This document shows positions 32,597 to 41,190 of a stretch of DNA of 64,000 bases, in pieces. Under the pieces are notes generated by a model, which searched no databases, was not told where the DNA came from, and saw only the letters and a program-made list of their open reading frames with translations. Every line of letters begins with the position of its first letter. The stretch's first letter is position 1. This DNA comes from Haloferax marinisediminis (GTDB lineage: Archaea; Halobacteriota; Halobacteria; Halobacteriales; Haloferacaceae). The stretch covers positions 2,604,001 through 2,668,000 of the forward strand of contig NZ_WKJP01000001.1 of assembly GCF_009674585.1 (NCBI RefSeq), read 5' to 3'. Position numbers and translations under genes: made by a program.

Positions 32597-34594
32597 TTAC
32601 TCGACTTGGACCTTTCGCTGAATCTCTTCGACGATTTCGGGGTTCCGAAGCGTCGTCGTGTCGCCGAGTTCTTCTTCGCCGTTCGCAATCTCTTCGAGGA
32701 GGCGGCGCATAATCTTGCCCGAGCGCGTCTTCGGCAGTTCCGGCGTGAAGACGACTGCTTCCGGCCGTGCGATGGGGCCGATCGCGTCTTCGACACCCTT
32801 GACGATGCGCTTGCGCATCTCGTCGTCTTCTGCTTGACCTTCCTCGGTGATGACGTAGGCGTACACGGCCTCGCCTTTCACCTCGTGGTTGCCGCCGACG
32901 ACCGCCGCTTCGGCGACGCCCGTGACGCCGACGATTGCGGATTCGATTTCCATCGTTCCGAGGCGGTGACCAGAGACGTTGATGACGTCGTCGACCCGGC
33001 CGAGGATGGTGATGTAGTCGTCCGCGTCGATTTTCGCGCCGTCTTCGGGGAAGTACACCCAGTCTTCGGGGTCGTCGCTGTCGACGTCAGAGTACTCTCG
33101 CCAGTACTCTTCGATGAAGCGCTCGTCGTTCTTGTAGAGCGTCCGGAGCATGCCCGGCCACGGCTTGTTGACCGTGAGATAGCCCGCTCGACCTGCGTCG
33201 ACCTGTTCTCCAGTCGTATCGACGATTTTCGCGTCGATACCTGGAAGCGGCGGGCCGGCAGAGCCGGGTTTCATCTTCTTGATTCCCGGGAGTGTCGTAA
33301 TCATCATGCCGCCCGTCTCGGTCTGCCACCACGTGTCGACCACCGGGCACTCCTCGTAGCCGATGTGTTTGTAGTACCACTTCCACGCGCGCGGGTTGAT
33401 TGGCTCGCCGACCGTGCCGAGGAGACGAAGACTCGACAGGTCGTGTTTCTCGGGGTGTTGGCTGCCCCACTTCATGAACGCTCGAATCGCCGTCGGTGCC
33501 GTGTAGAAGATGTCGACCGCGTACTTCTCGATGATGTCCCACAGACGGTCGCGGTTCGGGAAGTCCGGCGTCCCCTCGTACATGACCGTCGTCGTCCCGA
33601 GTGCCAGTGGGCCGTAGACGATGTAGGAGTGACCGGTAATCCAGCCGATGTCGGCCGAACACCAGTAGGTGTCTTCCTTCTCGATGTCGAGCACCGCGTG
33701 TGAGGTCCACGTCGCGTACGCGAGGTAGCCACCGGTGGTGTGTTTGACACCCTTCGGTTGTCCCGTCGTTCCCGACGTGTACATCAAAAAGAGCATGTCT
33801 TCGGCGTCGCGCTGGACGGGGTCGACGCGCTCGCCTGCGTGCTCGGCCAGCAACTCGTCCCAGTCGTACTGGTTGCCCTTGAGGTCGTGGCCGAAGCCGT
33901 CGTCACCCAGTCGGTCGACGACTACCGTCGCGTCGACACCGTGGTTCACGCCGTCGAGGCCTTCGTTAGCTTTGGCGAGGTGGTCGAGTGCGTCGCCACG
34001 GCGGTAGTAACCGTCACACGTGACGAGGAATCGGGAGTCTGCAGCGTTCATGCGCGTCGCGAGCGCGTCCGCAGAGAAGCCGCCGAAGACGACCGAGTGT
34101 GGTGCCCCGATACGGGCACACGCCAGCATGGCGATGGGGAGTTCGGGAACCATCGGCATGTAGAGCGTGACGATGTCGTCTTCTTCGACGCCGAGGTCTC
34201 TGAGCGCTGCTGCGAATTCGTTGACCTCTCGGTACAGGTCCTGATACGTATAGGTTCGTGTCTCTCCGTGTTCACCCTCCCACTTGATGGCGACGCGGTT
34301 CTTGTCGCCATTTTCGACGTGGCGGTCGACACAGTTGTACGAGACGTTCAGTTTCCCACCGGTGAACCACTTGTAGAACGGTGGGTTCGAATCGTCGAGC
34401 ACCTCGTCGTAGTCGTCGTCCCAGTCCAGCATTTCGGCGGCCTGCTCCCAGCAGCCCGGCCAGTTCTCTTCGAACTCGTCGTAGACGGCTGGGTCAGAGA
34501 CGTTCGCCTGTGCGACGAACTCCTCGGAGGGTTCGAACTCCTCCTGTTCAACCAGCCGTGCCTCGAGTTCACCGTCTCCGTCACCGTCTACCAT
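32597..34594 (-). CDS. acs: Acetyl-CoA synthetase (AMP-forming)
   Basis: 665 residues, normal for Acs. Motifs: N-terminal WFTGGKLNVSYNCVDRHVEN, P-loop LFLMYTSGTTGQPKGVKHTT, the acetate/CoA region YWCSADIGWITGHSYIVYGPL, DTWWQTETGGMMITTLPG containing the tryptophan that limits substrate size to acetate/propionate, and PKTRSGKIMRRLL with the acetylatable catalytic Lys. It makes acetyl-CoA (possibly propionyl-CoA) from the free acid. Minus-strand AGATTTATC about 30-40 nt upstream of the ATG is a likely TATA box. Confidence 0.96.
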   Translation of the reverse strand: MVDGDGDGELEARLVEQEEFEPSEEFVAQANVSDPAVYDEFEENWPGCWEQAAEMLDWDDDYDEVLDDSNPPFYKWFTGGKLNVSYNCVDRHVENGDKNRVAIKWEGEHGETRTYTYQDLYREVNEFAAALRDLGVEEDDIVTLYMPMVPELPIAMLACARIGAPHSVVFGGFSADALATRMNAADSRFLVTCDGYYRRGDALDHLAKANEGLDGVNHGVDATVVVDRLGDDGFGHDLKGNQYDWDELLAEHAGERVDPVQRDAEDMLFLMYTSGTTGQPKGVKHTTGGYLAYATWTSHAVLDIEKEDTYWCSADIGWITGHSYIVYGPLALGTTTVMYEGTPDFPNRDRLWDIIEKYAVDIFYTAPTAIRAFMKWGSQHPEKHDLSSLRLLGTVGEPINPRAWKWYYKHIGYEECPVVDTWWQTETGGMMITTLPGIKKMKPGSAGPPLPGIDAKIVDTTGEQVDAGRAGYLTVNKPWPGMLRTLYKNDERFIEEYWREYSDVDSDDPEDWVYFPEDGAKIDADDYITILGRVDDVINVSGHRLGTMEIESAIVGVTGVAEAAVVGGNHEVKGEAVYAYVITEEGQAEDDEMRKRIVKGVEDAIGPIARPEAVVFTPELPKTRSGKIMRRLLEEIANGEEELGDTTTLRNPEIVEEIQRKVQVE

Positions 34595-34818
34595 AGTACG
34601 TGCTAACCAATAGAATCATCCATGATAAATCTATGTAGTTTTGCGACGGGGACGGCCGGTTTTGCCACTCAGAAAGGCTGCGGTATCGGGCGATTTTTGC
34701 GAATCTCCGACGGTGGGTCTGGCGGGTCTGAAAAGCCGAAAAAGTGAGTGAATTGGTGTTCGCAGAGAGTCTGCCGAGTTCCGAGATGGACGACAGAGAG
34801 GGGCGTCCACTCGGTGGC

Positions 34819-36519
34819 TTACATCACGCCGATGGTCTCGCGGTAGGTGCCGTACTCCTCGGCGAACACGTCCATAATCTCGCCCATCGTGACGTACGCT
34901 TTGACTGCGTCGACGAGCACCGGCATGACGTTCTCACCGTTTTTGACGGTCTCACGGAGTTCGTCGAGTGCCGCCTCGACTGCGTCGTCGTCGCGTTCGT
35001 CCTTGACCGAGTCGAGCCGTTCGAGCTGGCGGTCCTGCACCGCATCTTCGACGTGCAGGAGATCCAGGCGGGTGTCGTCGTCGGTGGCGTACTTGTTGAC
35101 GCCGACGACGATTTCCTCGCCGTCTTCGACGCGCGATTGGTACTCGTAGGAAGCCTCGCCAATCTCCTTGTGGTAGTAGCCTTCGTCGATGCCGGCGAGC
35201 ACACCGTCGCGGACGGAGCCATCGCCCATCTCGCGAATCTCTTCGATGTAGGCCATCGTCTCGGCTTCGATTTCGTCGGTGAGTTTCTCGATGAAGAAGC
35301 TGCCGCCGAGCGGGTCGATGACGTCGGCCGCACCCGACTCTTCGGCGATAATCTGCTGCGTTCGGAGGGCGACGGTGACTGCCTCTTCAGATGGGAGTGC
35401 CAGTGCTTCGTCGAAACTGTTCGTGTGGAGCGACTGCGTTCCACCGAGGACGCCCGCGAGCGCTTGAATCGTGACGCGGACGATGTTGTTGAGCGGTTGC
35501 TGGGCCGTCAGCGACTGCCCCGCAGTCTGCGTGTGGAACTTCAGTTGCTTCGAGCGCTCGTCTTCGGCATCGTACCACTCGGACATCACGTCGTGGTAGA
35601 TGCGGCGGGCGGCACGGAACTTCGCCACCTCCTCGAAGATGGAGTTGTGCGAGTTGAAGAAGAAGGAGAGCTGAGGGGCGAACTCGTCCACGTCGAGGCC
35701 GCGGTCCATCGCGTCTTCGACGTAGGCGAACCCGTCTGCGAGGGTGAACGCGAGTTCCTGAATCGCCGTCGACCCCGCCTCGCGGATGTGGTAGCCCGAG
35801 ACCGAGATGGGGCGGATTCGCGGCGTCTCCTCGGCGGCGAACTCGACGGTGTCGGTGACGAGTTTCAGCGAGGGTTCCGGCGGGATGACCCACTCTTTCT
35901 GTGCGATGAACTCTTTGAGCATGTCGTTCTGGAAGGTGCCGCCAATCTGGTCGCGGGGGACGCCACGGTTGTCCGCGAGCGCGACGTACATCGCGAAGAC
36001 GACGGGGGCAGAGGGGTTGATGGTGAACGACGTGGTGACCTCGCCGATGTCGATGCCGTCGAAGAGAATCTCCATGTCGCGCAGGGTGTCGACGGCGACG
36101 CCTTCTTTCCCGACTTCTCCATCAGACAGCGGGTCGTCAGAGTCCTTGCCCATGAGCGACGGCATGTCGAACGCCGTCGACAGACCAGTCTGGCCGTTCT
36201 CGATGAGGTAGTGGAAGCGCTCGTTCGTCTCCTGTGCAGTCCCGAATCCAGCGAACTGGCGCATCGTCCACGTCCGACCGCGGAACATCGTCGGGTAGAC
36301 CCCGCGCGTGTACGGTGCTTCGCCGGGGAACCCAAGGTCCTCCTCGTAGCCGAGTTCGGCGACGTCCTCGGGCGTGTAGATATCGTCGACTTCGTGGTTC
36401 GAGACGGTGGCAAACCGGTCTTTTCGTTCGCCACCCTTCTCGAGGAAGGGGTCACGGGTCTCAGACTCCCACTCGTCGCGCGCCTCGCGGATAGACGCTA
36501 AGTCCTCGTCGTCGTACAT
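34819..36519 (-). CDS. mcmA: Methylmalonyl-CoA mutase, large (catalytic) subunit
   Basis: 566 residues corresponding to the catalytic TIM-barrel part only; the B12-binding domain is expected as a separate small subunit, not present here. PYTRGVYPTMFRGRTWTMRQFAGF carries the substrate-contacting Tyr and Arg. IGEVTTSFTINPSAPVVFAM, GYHIREAGSTAIQELAFTLADG and TAGQSLTAQQPLNNIVRVTIQA are highly typical. It interconverts methylmalonyl-CoA and succinyl-CoA, linking propionyl-CoA from odd-chain, branched amino acid or propionate breakdown to the TCA cycle. It fits the neighbouring acyl-CoA synthetases. Divergent from nosD. Confidence 0.95.
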   Translation of the reverse strand: MYDDEDLASIREARDEWESETRDPFLEKGGERKDRFATVSNHEVDDIYTPEDVAELGYEEDLGFPGEAPYTRGVYPTMFRGRTWTMRQFAGFGTAQETNERFHYLIENGQTGLSTAFDMPSLMGKDSDDPLSDGEVGKEGVAVDTLRDMEILFDGIDIGEVTTSFTINPSAPVVFAMYVALADNRGVPRDQIGGTFQNDMLKEFIAQKEWVIPPEPSLKLVTDTVEFAAEETPRIRPISVSGYHIREAGSTAIQELAFTLADGFAYVEDAMDRGLDVDEFAPQLSFFFNSHNSIFEEVAKFRAARRIYHDVMSEWYDAEDERSKQLKFHTQTAGQSLTAQQPLNNIVRVTIQALAGVLGGTQSLHTNSFDEALALPSEEAVTVALRTQQIIAEESGAADVIDPLGGSFFIEKLTDEIEAETMAYIEEIREMGDGSVRDGVLAGIDEGYYHKEIGEASYEYQSRVEDGEEIVVGVNKYATDDDTRLDLLHVEDAVQDRQLERLDSVKDERDDDAVEAALDELRETVKNGENVMPVLVDAVKAYVTMGEIMDVFAEEYGTYRETIGVM

Positions 36520-36570
36520 GCTCGGAAATCAGTATGGACGATGATTAATGATTCGGGTCACCTCGGATTG

Positions 36571-36621
36571 GTGAACGGTTCGAGTGAGAGACGGCCCACT
36601 GTCGTGAACCGTTCGACGAAC
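36571..36621. promoter_or_regulatory. Two near-palindromic GAAC/GTTC sites before nosD
   Basis: GTGAACGGTTCGA (36571-36583) and GTGAACCGTTCGA (36604-36616) recur 33 bp apart, about three helical turns. Their cores GAAC-N-GTTC are odd-centred palindromes, and the second continues into GTTCGACGAAC (36611-36621), another perfect one. They lie between divergent mcmA and nosD. Half-sites of the GTTCG/CGAAC kind resemble an element I recall being proposed for haloarchaeal denitrification promoters, which must be checked. Confidence 0.5.
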
Positions 36622-36756
36622 AGACCATCGTACATATCACCTCTCGCGGACGTAGGCCCGCACATGTGTAGCGTGGAGAACGACACAGGCCTTGCATCGG
36701 GGGACAGTCGCCTGCGACCCACCAGTGGCCACGAGGCCAACGGGCGCTGACAGACG

Positions 36757-38682
36757 ATGGCACTCGTAACCCCGACAGCGGCCAAGTGGGTCGCCGGTGT
36801 GGTGACCGTCGTGCTCGTCCTCGCAAGTGTCTCGTTCGTCATTCCTGCTTCGGGTGCAGTCTCACCCGTCCCCTTCGACGACACGGTCAAGACCGGCGGG
36901 ACGGCCGTCGACAGTCGACTGTCGGAAGTCGAAGGTTTCGAGGTTCCTATCGCGCAGGTCCACTTCTCGCAGTACCGGTACGTCATCGGCTACTACGACG
37001 TGACGACCGCTGCGGCCGACGTGTCGTCTGCCGAGAGCGCGCGCCAGTTCGGCGACCCACTCGCGGTGTTCGTCTCCGACTACGCCAGCGTGACGCCACT
37101 CGTCGACGACGACGGATACCTCAGAACCAAACACAACCGCACCACCGGTTGGGTCGAGGCATCGGATGCGTCGTTCGTCGTCGACTCCGGTGCCCGTGTT
37201 CCCACTGGGCCAATCGTCGTGCCGTTTTCAGACCCGAGTGCGGCGACATCGTTCGCCGACGAGTACGGCGGCGACGTCGTCGACTGGCAGACGCTCCGCG
37301 AGCGCTCGGAGAGTCCACTCTCGACGCGACTCGACGCCTTCGACGCTTCTGTTTCCGACCACCAGAACTGGGTGAACCAGACCACTGCTGCGAGTGATTC
37401 ACTCTTCGACCGGCCCGTCTCGACTGTCGTCGGCGAGGACGCGCCGACCATCGAGGCGGCCGTCGAATCCGCACCCGCGAACACGACCGTCTACGTTCCG
37501 GCGGGCACCTACTCGGTCGATACGATCTCCCTGAATCGCTCGATTACCCTCGTCGGCGACGGCCCCGACACCCGACTCGTCGGCGATGGCAACGGGACTG
37601 TCGTTCACGTCCGGGCTGACCGGGCGGCCGTCGGGTCGCTCGCTATCTCGGGTGTCGGCGACGTGGGAACGCGTCGCGTCCGGGCGACCAACGAATCCGT
37701 CGACTGGGACACTCGCGTCCAACTCGCCTACGGCCGCGGTGACGCCGGTATCGTCCTCGACGGCGCGAACGAATCCACCGTTCGTGATGTCACCATCGAC
37801 ACACCGTCGAGTGGTGTCATCGTCCGCGAGAGCGCCGACAGCGTGCTCGCAAACATGACCGTACAGGGCGCAGAAACGGCCTCAGAGGGGTTCATGGGTG
37901 TCGTCCTCATCGGTGAACGCTCGGTGGTCGAGAACTCGACGTTCCTCGACGGCCGCGACGGCGTCTACACCCATCGGGCCGACGGGAGCGTCGTCAGGAA
38001 CAACCACATGGAAGACGGTCGCTACGGCGTCCACCAGATGTACACCTCGAACATGCTCGTCGCCGACAACGTCGTCCGCGAGAACAGAGTCGGGGTAATC
38101 ATCATGACACGCCCCGTCGGGAACCTCGTGGTCGGAAACGACGTCCGCGACTCTGATTTCGGATTCATCCCCGCCGGGAGCGACACCTACGTCGCGGACA
38201 ACGTCTTCGCCGACAACGAGTACGGCATGGACGTGAGCGGCGACCGGCAAGTGTACACGCGAAACGTCGTCGTCGGCAACGACGTGGGCGTCCGTGGGAG
38301 TTCGACGTTCCCGACGAACGTCGTCGTCGGCAACGACATCGTCGACAACGACGTGCAGGTCGAATCGACTCTCGGCCCCATGCGGACGTGGACACGAGAG
38401 GGAGACGGAAACTACTGGGGCGACCTTCCGCTCGAAGATACCGATGGGGACGGCGTGTACGACCGGGCGTTCCAACCATCCGGCCCGGTCGACGCCGAGC
38501 TCGGGAGAGACTCGGCAGCACTCACCCTCTCGCGGTCACCCATGATGGACGCACTTCGCCGCGCCCGAGACGACGTCGCCGGCCTCCGTGGGTCGGGTGT
38601 AGTCGACGCAGCACCGCGAACGAACCCAGTCCAACCAGACGTGGTTGCCGGGCTAAACACGACGGAGCGAGCAGATGTCTGA
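36757..38682 (+). CDS. nosD: NosD-type copper-site maturation protein with N-terminal NosL-like domain
   Basis: 641 residues. After a membrane signal segment (WVAGVVTVVLVLASVSFVIP), residues about 55-185 resemble NosL: YRYVIGYYDV, FGDPLAVFVSDYAS and VPFSDPSAATSFADEYGGDV. From about 220 on it is a right-handed parallel beta-helix of NosD type (TIEAAVESAPANTTVYVPAGTYSV, then NVVRENRVGVIIMTRPVGNLVVGNDV repeats, ending with GNYWGD). NosD with NosF and NosY forms an ABC complex that helps build the copper site of nitrous oxide reductase outside the membrane. The protein has no Cys at all, so the usual NosL copper/lipobox Cys is missing. It overlaps nosF by 8 nt. Confidence 0.88.
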   Translation: MALVTPTAAKWVAGVVTVVLVLASVSFVIPASGAVSPVPFDDTVKTGGTAVDSRLSEVEGFEVPIAQVHFSQYRYVIGYYDVTTAAADVSSAESARQFGDPLAVFVSDYASVTPLVDDDGYLRTKHNRTTGWVEASDASFVVDSGARVPTGPIVVPFSDPSAATSFADEYGGDVVDWQTLRERSESPLSTRLDAFDASVSDHQNWVNQTTAASDSLFDRPVSTVVGEDAPTIEAAVESAPANTTVYVPAGTYSVDTISLNRSITLVGDGPDTRLVGDGNGTVVHVRADRAAVGSLAISGVGDVGTRRVRATNESVDWDTRVQLAYGRGDAGIVLDGANESTVRDVTIDTPSSGVIVRESADSVLANMTVQGAETASEGFMGVVLIGERSVVENSTFLDGRDGVYTHRADGSVVRNNHMEDGRYGVHQMYTSNMLVADNVVRENRVGVIIMTRPVGNLVVGNDVRDSDFGFIPAGSDTYVADNVFADNEYGMDVSGDRQVYTRNVVVGNDVGVRGSSTFPTNVVVGNDIVDNDVQVESTLGPMRTWTREGDGNYWGDLPLEDTDGDGVYDRAFQPSGPVDAELGRDSAALTLSRSPMMDALRRARDDVAGLRGSGVVDAAPRTNPVQPDVVAGLNTTERADV

Positions 38683-39436
38683 AGGAGACACCGAGGTACG
38701 AGAGACGAGCGTCGAATCGGGTGACGAACACCGTGGCCACGCAATCGAGGCGATTGGCCTCTCCCACGCGTACGGAGACATCCACGTTCTCGAAGACGTG
38801 TCGCTGTCGGTCGCGCCGGGCGAAATCGTCGCACTCGTCGGGCCGAACGGGTCAGGGAAGTCCACGCTCCTCCGGTTCCTCGCGAAGGTTCGCGCGCCCG
38901 ACGACGGGACGATTCGGGTCGGCACCAACGGACACACTCGCGTGGGGTACTTGCCGCAACAACCGGGCTTCCGAACAGGGTTCACCGCCGTCGATACGCT
39001 CCGGTTCTACGCGCAGTTCGTCGACGACAACGTGGACGTGCACGATATCCTCGACCGCGTCGGACTCGCCCACGCGGCAAACCGGCGAGTCGAAGCACTC
39101 TCCGGTGGGATGACTCGCCTCCTCGGCCTCGGTCGAGCACTCATCGGCGACCCGGCCGTCCTCATCCTCGACGAACCCGCGAGCGGCCTCGACCCGGGAA
39201 TGGTCGAGCGACTCTTCGGTATCGTCTCTGACCTCGCCACCGACGGGACGGCAATCATCCTCTCGTCGCACAACCTCGGCCCAGTCGAGCGAACCGCAGA
39301 CCGTGTCCTCGTCCTCGACAACGGGACGTTCGTCGCCGATGGCGCACCACGAGATATACTCGAGTCAACCGGTGCAACGGACCTCCAGACAGCGTTCGGT
39401 GAACTCGTCACGACCGACGAGGTGGACGGCCGATGA
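38675..39436 (+). CDS. nosF: NosF-type ABC transporter ATPase
   Basis: 253 residues with Walker A LVGPNGSGKSTLLRFL, Q-loop YLPQQPGFRTGFTAVD, signature ALSGGMTRLLGLGRALIG, Walker B AVLILDEPASGLDPGM and H-loop IILSSHNLGPVERTADRV. A hydrophilic extension of about 27 residues precedes the ABC domain. The ATPase partner of NosY and NosD in nitrous oxide reductase maturation, by gene order. Overlaps nosD by 8 nt and nosY by 4 nt (ATGA). Confidence 0.92.
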   Translation: MSEGDTEVRETSVESGDEHRGHAIEAIGLSHAYGDIHVLEDVSLSVAPGEIVALVGPNGSGKSTLLRFLAKVRAPDDGTIRVGTNGHTRVGYLPQQPGFRTGFTAVDTLRFYAQFVDDNVDVHDILDRVGLAHAANRRVEALSGGMTRLLGLGRALIGDPAVLILDEPASGLDPGMVERLFGIVSDLATDGTAIILSSHNLGPVERTADRVLVLDNGTFVADGAPRDILESTGATDLQTAFGELVTTDEVDGR

Positions 39437-40239
39437 GAGACGCCGATGCGCTCTTTTCTATCGCGGCACGCGAACTCCGAACTGTCGTCCGAACGCCTGC
39501 CGTCCTCGCCCTCTCGGTCGTGTTCGGACTCACGGTCGTCGCCGTCGCGGCCGCAGGGTCAGGGTCGCGCGGTGGATACGTCCCACTCGTCCTCGATTTG
39601 ACCCCGTTCGTCGAAGCGCTCGTCCCACTCCTCGCCTTCGCACTCTGTTACCGCGCAGTGCTCTCGGACCGACAGACCGGCGAGTTAGACGTCCTCCGAA
39701 CGTTCGACGTCTCTCGTCCCGCCTACGTCGGCGGCGTGTATCTCGGGCGAAGTCTCGCACTCGTCGCCGTCGTCTTCGGGTCGCTTCTCGTCGCGGCCGC
39801 GACCGTGCCGGTGTTGTCACCGCCCAAGCCGACCTTCCTCGCGGTGAATGCGGCGGCCGATTCACCCGTCGCGTTCCTTCGGTTTACTGTCCTCGCAGTG
39901 GTCTTCGCGCTGGCGACAGCGGCTGTCGCACTCGCAATCTCAGCTGCCGCGCGCACCACCAGACAGGCACTCGCCTTCGCCGTCGGATTGCTCGTCGTCT
40001 TCATCGTCGGCGTCGACGCCGCAGCAGTCGCTGGACTCGCCTCGGGAACCATCGGAATCGACGCTGTCCCGTTCGTCCTCGCAGCGAGTCCGAACGGTGC
40101 GTTCCGGTCGCTCGTCTTCGGTGTCGCCGTCGAGTCAGGAAGCGGGACCACGCCGCTCGTGGCACTCCTTGGACTCGGTGGGTGGGTCGTTGGGGCACTC
40201 GCCGTCGCCGTCGTGACGGCGTGGCGCCCCGTCGAGTGA
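39433..40239 (+). CDS. nosY: NosY-type ABC permease
   Basis: 268 residues, six transmembrane segments. RDADALFSIAARELRTVVRTPAV at the start, the first helix LALSVVFGLTVVAVAAAGSG, and YRAVLSDRQTGELDVLRTFDVSRPAYVGG (the cytoplasmic coupling loop with D-R-x-x-G) are typical of NosY/ABC-2 permeases. Last helix GWVVGALAVAVVTAW. It is the membrane part of the Nos ABC complex with NosF. No nosZ in the window. Confidence 0.9.
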   Translation: MRDADALFSIAARELRTVVRTPAVLALSVVFGLTVVAVAAAGSGSRGGYVPLVLDLTPFVEALVPLLAFALCYRAVLSDRQTGELDVLRTFDVSRPAYVGGVYLGRSLALVAVVFGSLLVAAATVPVLSPPKPTFLAVNAAADSPVAFLRFTVLAVVFALATAAVALAISAAARTTRQALAFAVGLLVVFIVGVDAAAVAGLASGTIGIDAVPFVLAASPNGAFRSLVFGVAVESGSGTTPLVALLGLGGWVVGALAVAVVTAWRPVE

Positions 40240-40263
40240 GAACGAAGAGACCGGTTCGGCTAC

Positions 40264-40908
40264 CTATCCGAAGTTTTCGACTTTTGCGGCGTCCGCGTCG
40301 CCGCCCGCTGCCTCGATCGCCTCGACGGCGGCGTCGACGAAGTCGGCGAATCCGTAGACGAACACCTGCTCGGCTTCGCTTCCGGTGAGTGCTGCTGCCA
40401 CAGCGTCGGAGAGGTCAGCATCGTCGTCGGTGACGACGACGCTCGCGCCATCGTTTCCGAGGGCGTCGAGTCGGTCTTCATGCGCGGGCGCGTCATCAAG
40501 GTATACGACAGCGGCCTCGTTTCCGTCGGCGACGGCCGCCTCGGCGATACCGACTGCGGGGCCGATGCCCGGGCCGCCGGCGAGGACGACGACGCGGTCT
40601 TCGCCGTCGTAGTAGCTCTGTCCGAACGGACCGGAGAGGTCGATGGTATCGCCCGCGCTGAGCGATTCGAGGTGTCGGCTGAACGGACCTCCTTCCTCGG
40701 GGTCGATACCGACGGTGACTTCGAACGTGTCGGTCACGCCGGGCGAAGAGAGCGTGTAGAAGCGGGCGTACGACTCGCCGTCGACGTCCGCAGAGAGTTT
40801 GACGAACTGGCCGGGGTTGGCCTCGAACTCTGCTGGCGTCTCGAACTCGATGGCGACCGTTCCGGGCCCAACGTCGTGGGCCGCGGCGACGGTGACGGTT
40901 GCGTCCAT
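40264..40908 (-). CDS. FAD-dependent ferredoxin reductase-type oxidoreductase
   Basis: 214 residues: FAD-binding domain with YARFYTLSSPGV (the R-x-Y-S/T motif) and GPFSRHLESLSAGDTIDLSGPFG, then the NAD(P)H domain with VVVLAGGPGIGPAVGIAEAA and VFVYGFADFVDAAVEAI. There is no [2Fe-2S] domain. It would pass electrons between NAD(P)H and a protein carrier such as ferredoxin. It lies divergent to korAB, a ferredoxin-reducing enzyme, and a 14-bp palindrome lies between them, so a linked role is plausible. ATG at 40908 is preferred over 40932. Confidence 0.88.
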   Translation of the reverse strand: MDATVTVAAAHDVGPGTVAIEFETPAEFEANPGQFVKLSADVDGESYARFYTLSSPGVTDTFEVTVGIDPEEGGPFSRHLESLSAGDTIDLSGPFGQSYYDGEDRVVVLAGGPGIGPAVGIAEAAVADGNEAAVVYLDDAPAHEDRLDALGNDGASVVVTDDDADLSDAVAAALTGSEAEQVFVYGFADFVDAAVEAIEAAGGDADAAKVENFG

Positions 40909-41021
40909 GGACTCGCTTCGGTGTAGGCTCACAAGGGCCTTGCCTTCCGTACCGCGTCACCGCACACTGACACGTGAAGATGCGGAGATGATTGCCGCGA
41001 GAAGGCCAAATTCAGGATAAT

Positions 41022-41035
41022 TGGACAATTGTCCA
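41022..41035. promoter_or_regulatory. 14-bp perfect palindrome TGGACAATTGTCCA
   Basis: A perfect palindrome in the middle of the 282-bp region between divergent flavin reductase (start 40908) and korA (start 41191). Such perfect dyads are typical of dimeric regulator operators. Confidence 0.6.
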
Positions 41036-41190
41036 CCGTGCGGCGAGAGAGTACAGAATCGATACGGATAGCCCGTCGAAAAACACACTCTCGGCGTCTG
41101 GAACACCGGTTTCCATATATCGACTCCACTGATGTATTACACAAATTTTCAGAAGGCTTTTGACCCGGCTATGGGTAGATTTCACTCAGC

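Noticed and set aside
36661-36668. CACATGTG palindrome before nosD
   Set aside because: Only 8 bp; frequent by chance, unlike the paired 13-bp sites nearby.
36541-36750. A 69-codon frame between mcmA and nosD
   Set aside because: It covers the palindromic regulatory sites, has poor codon bias and no promoter of its own.
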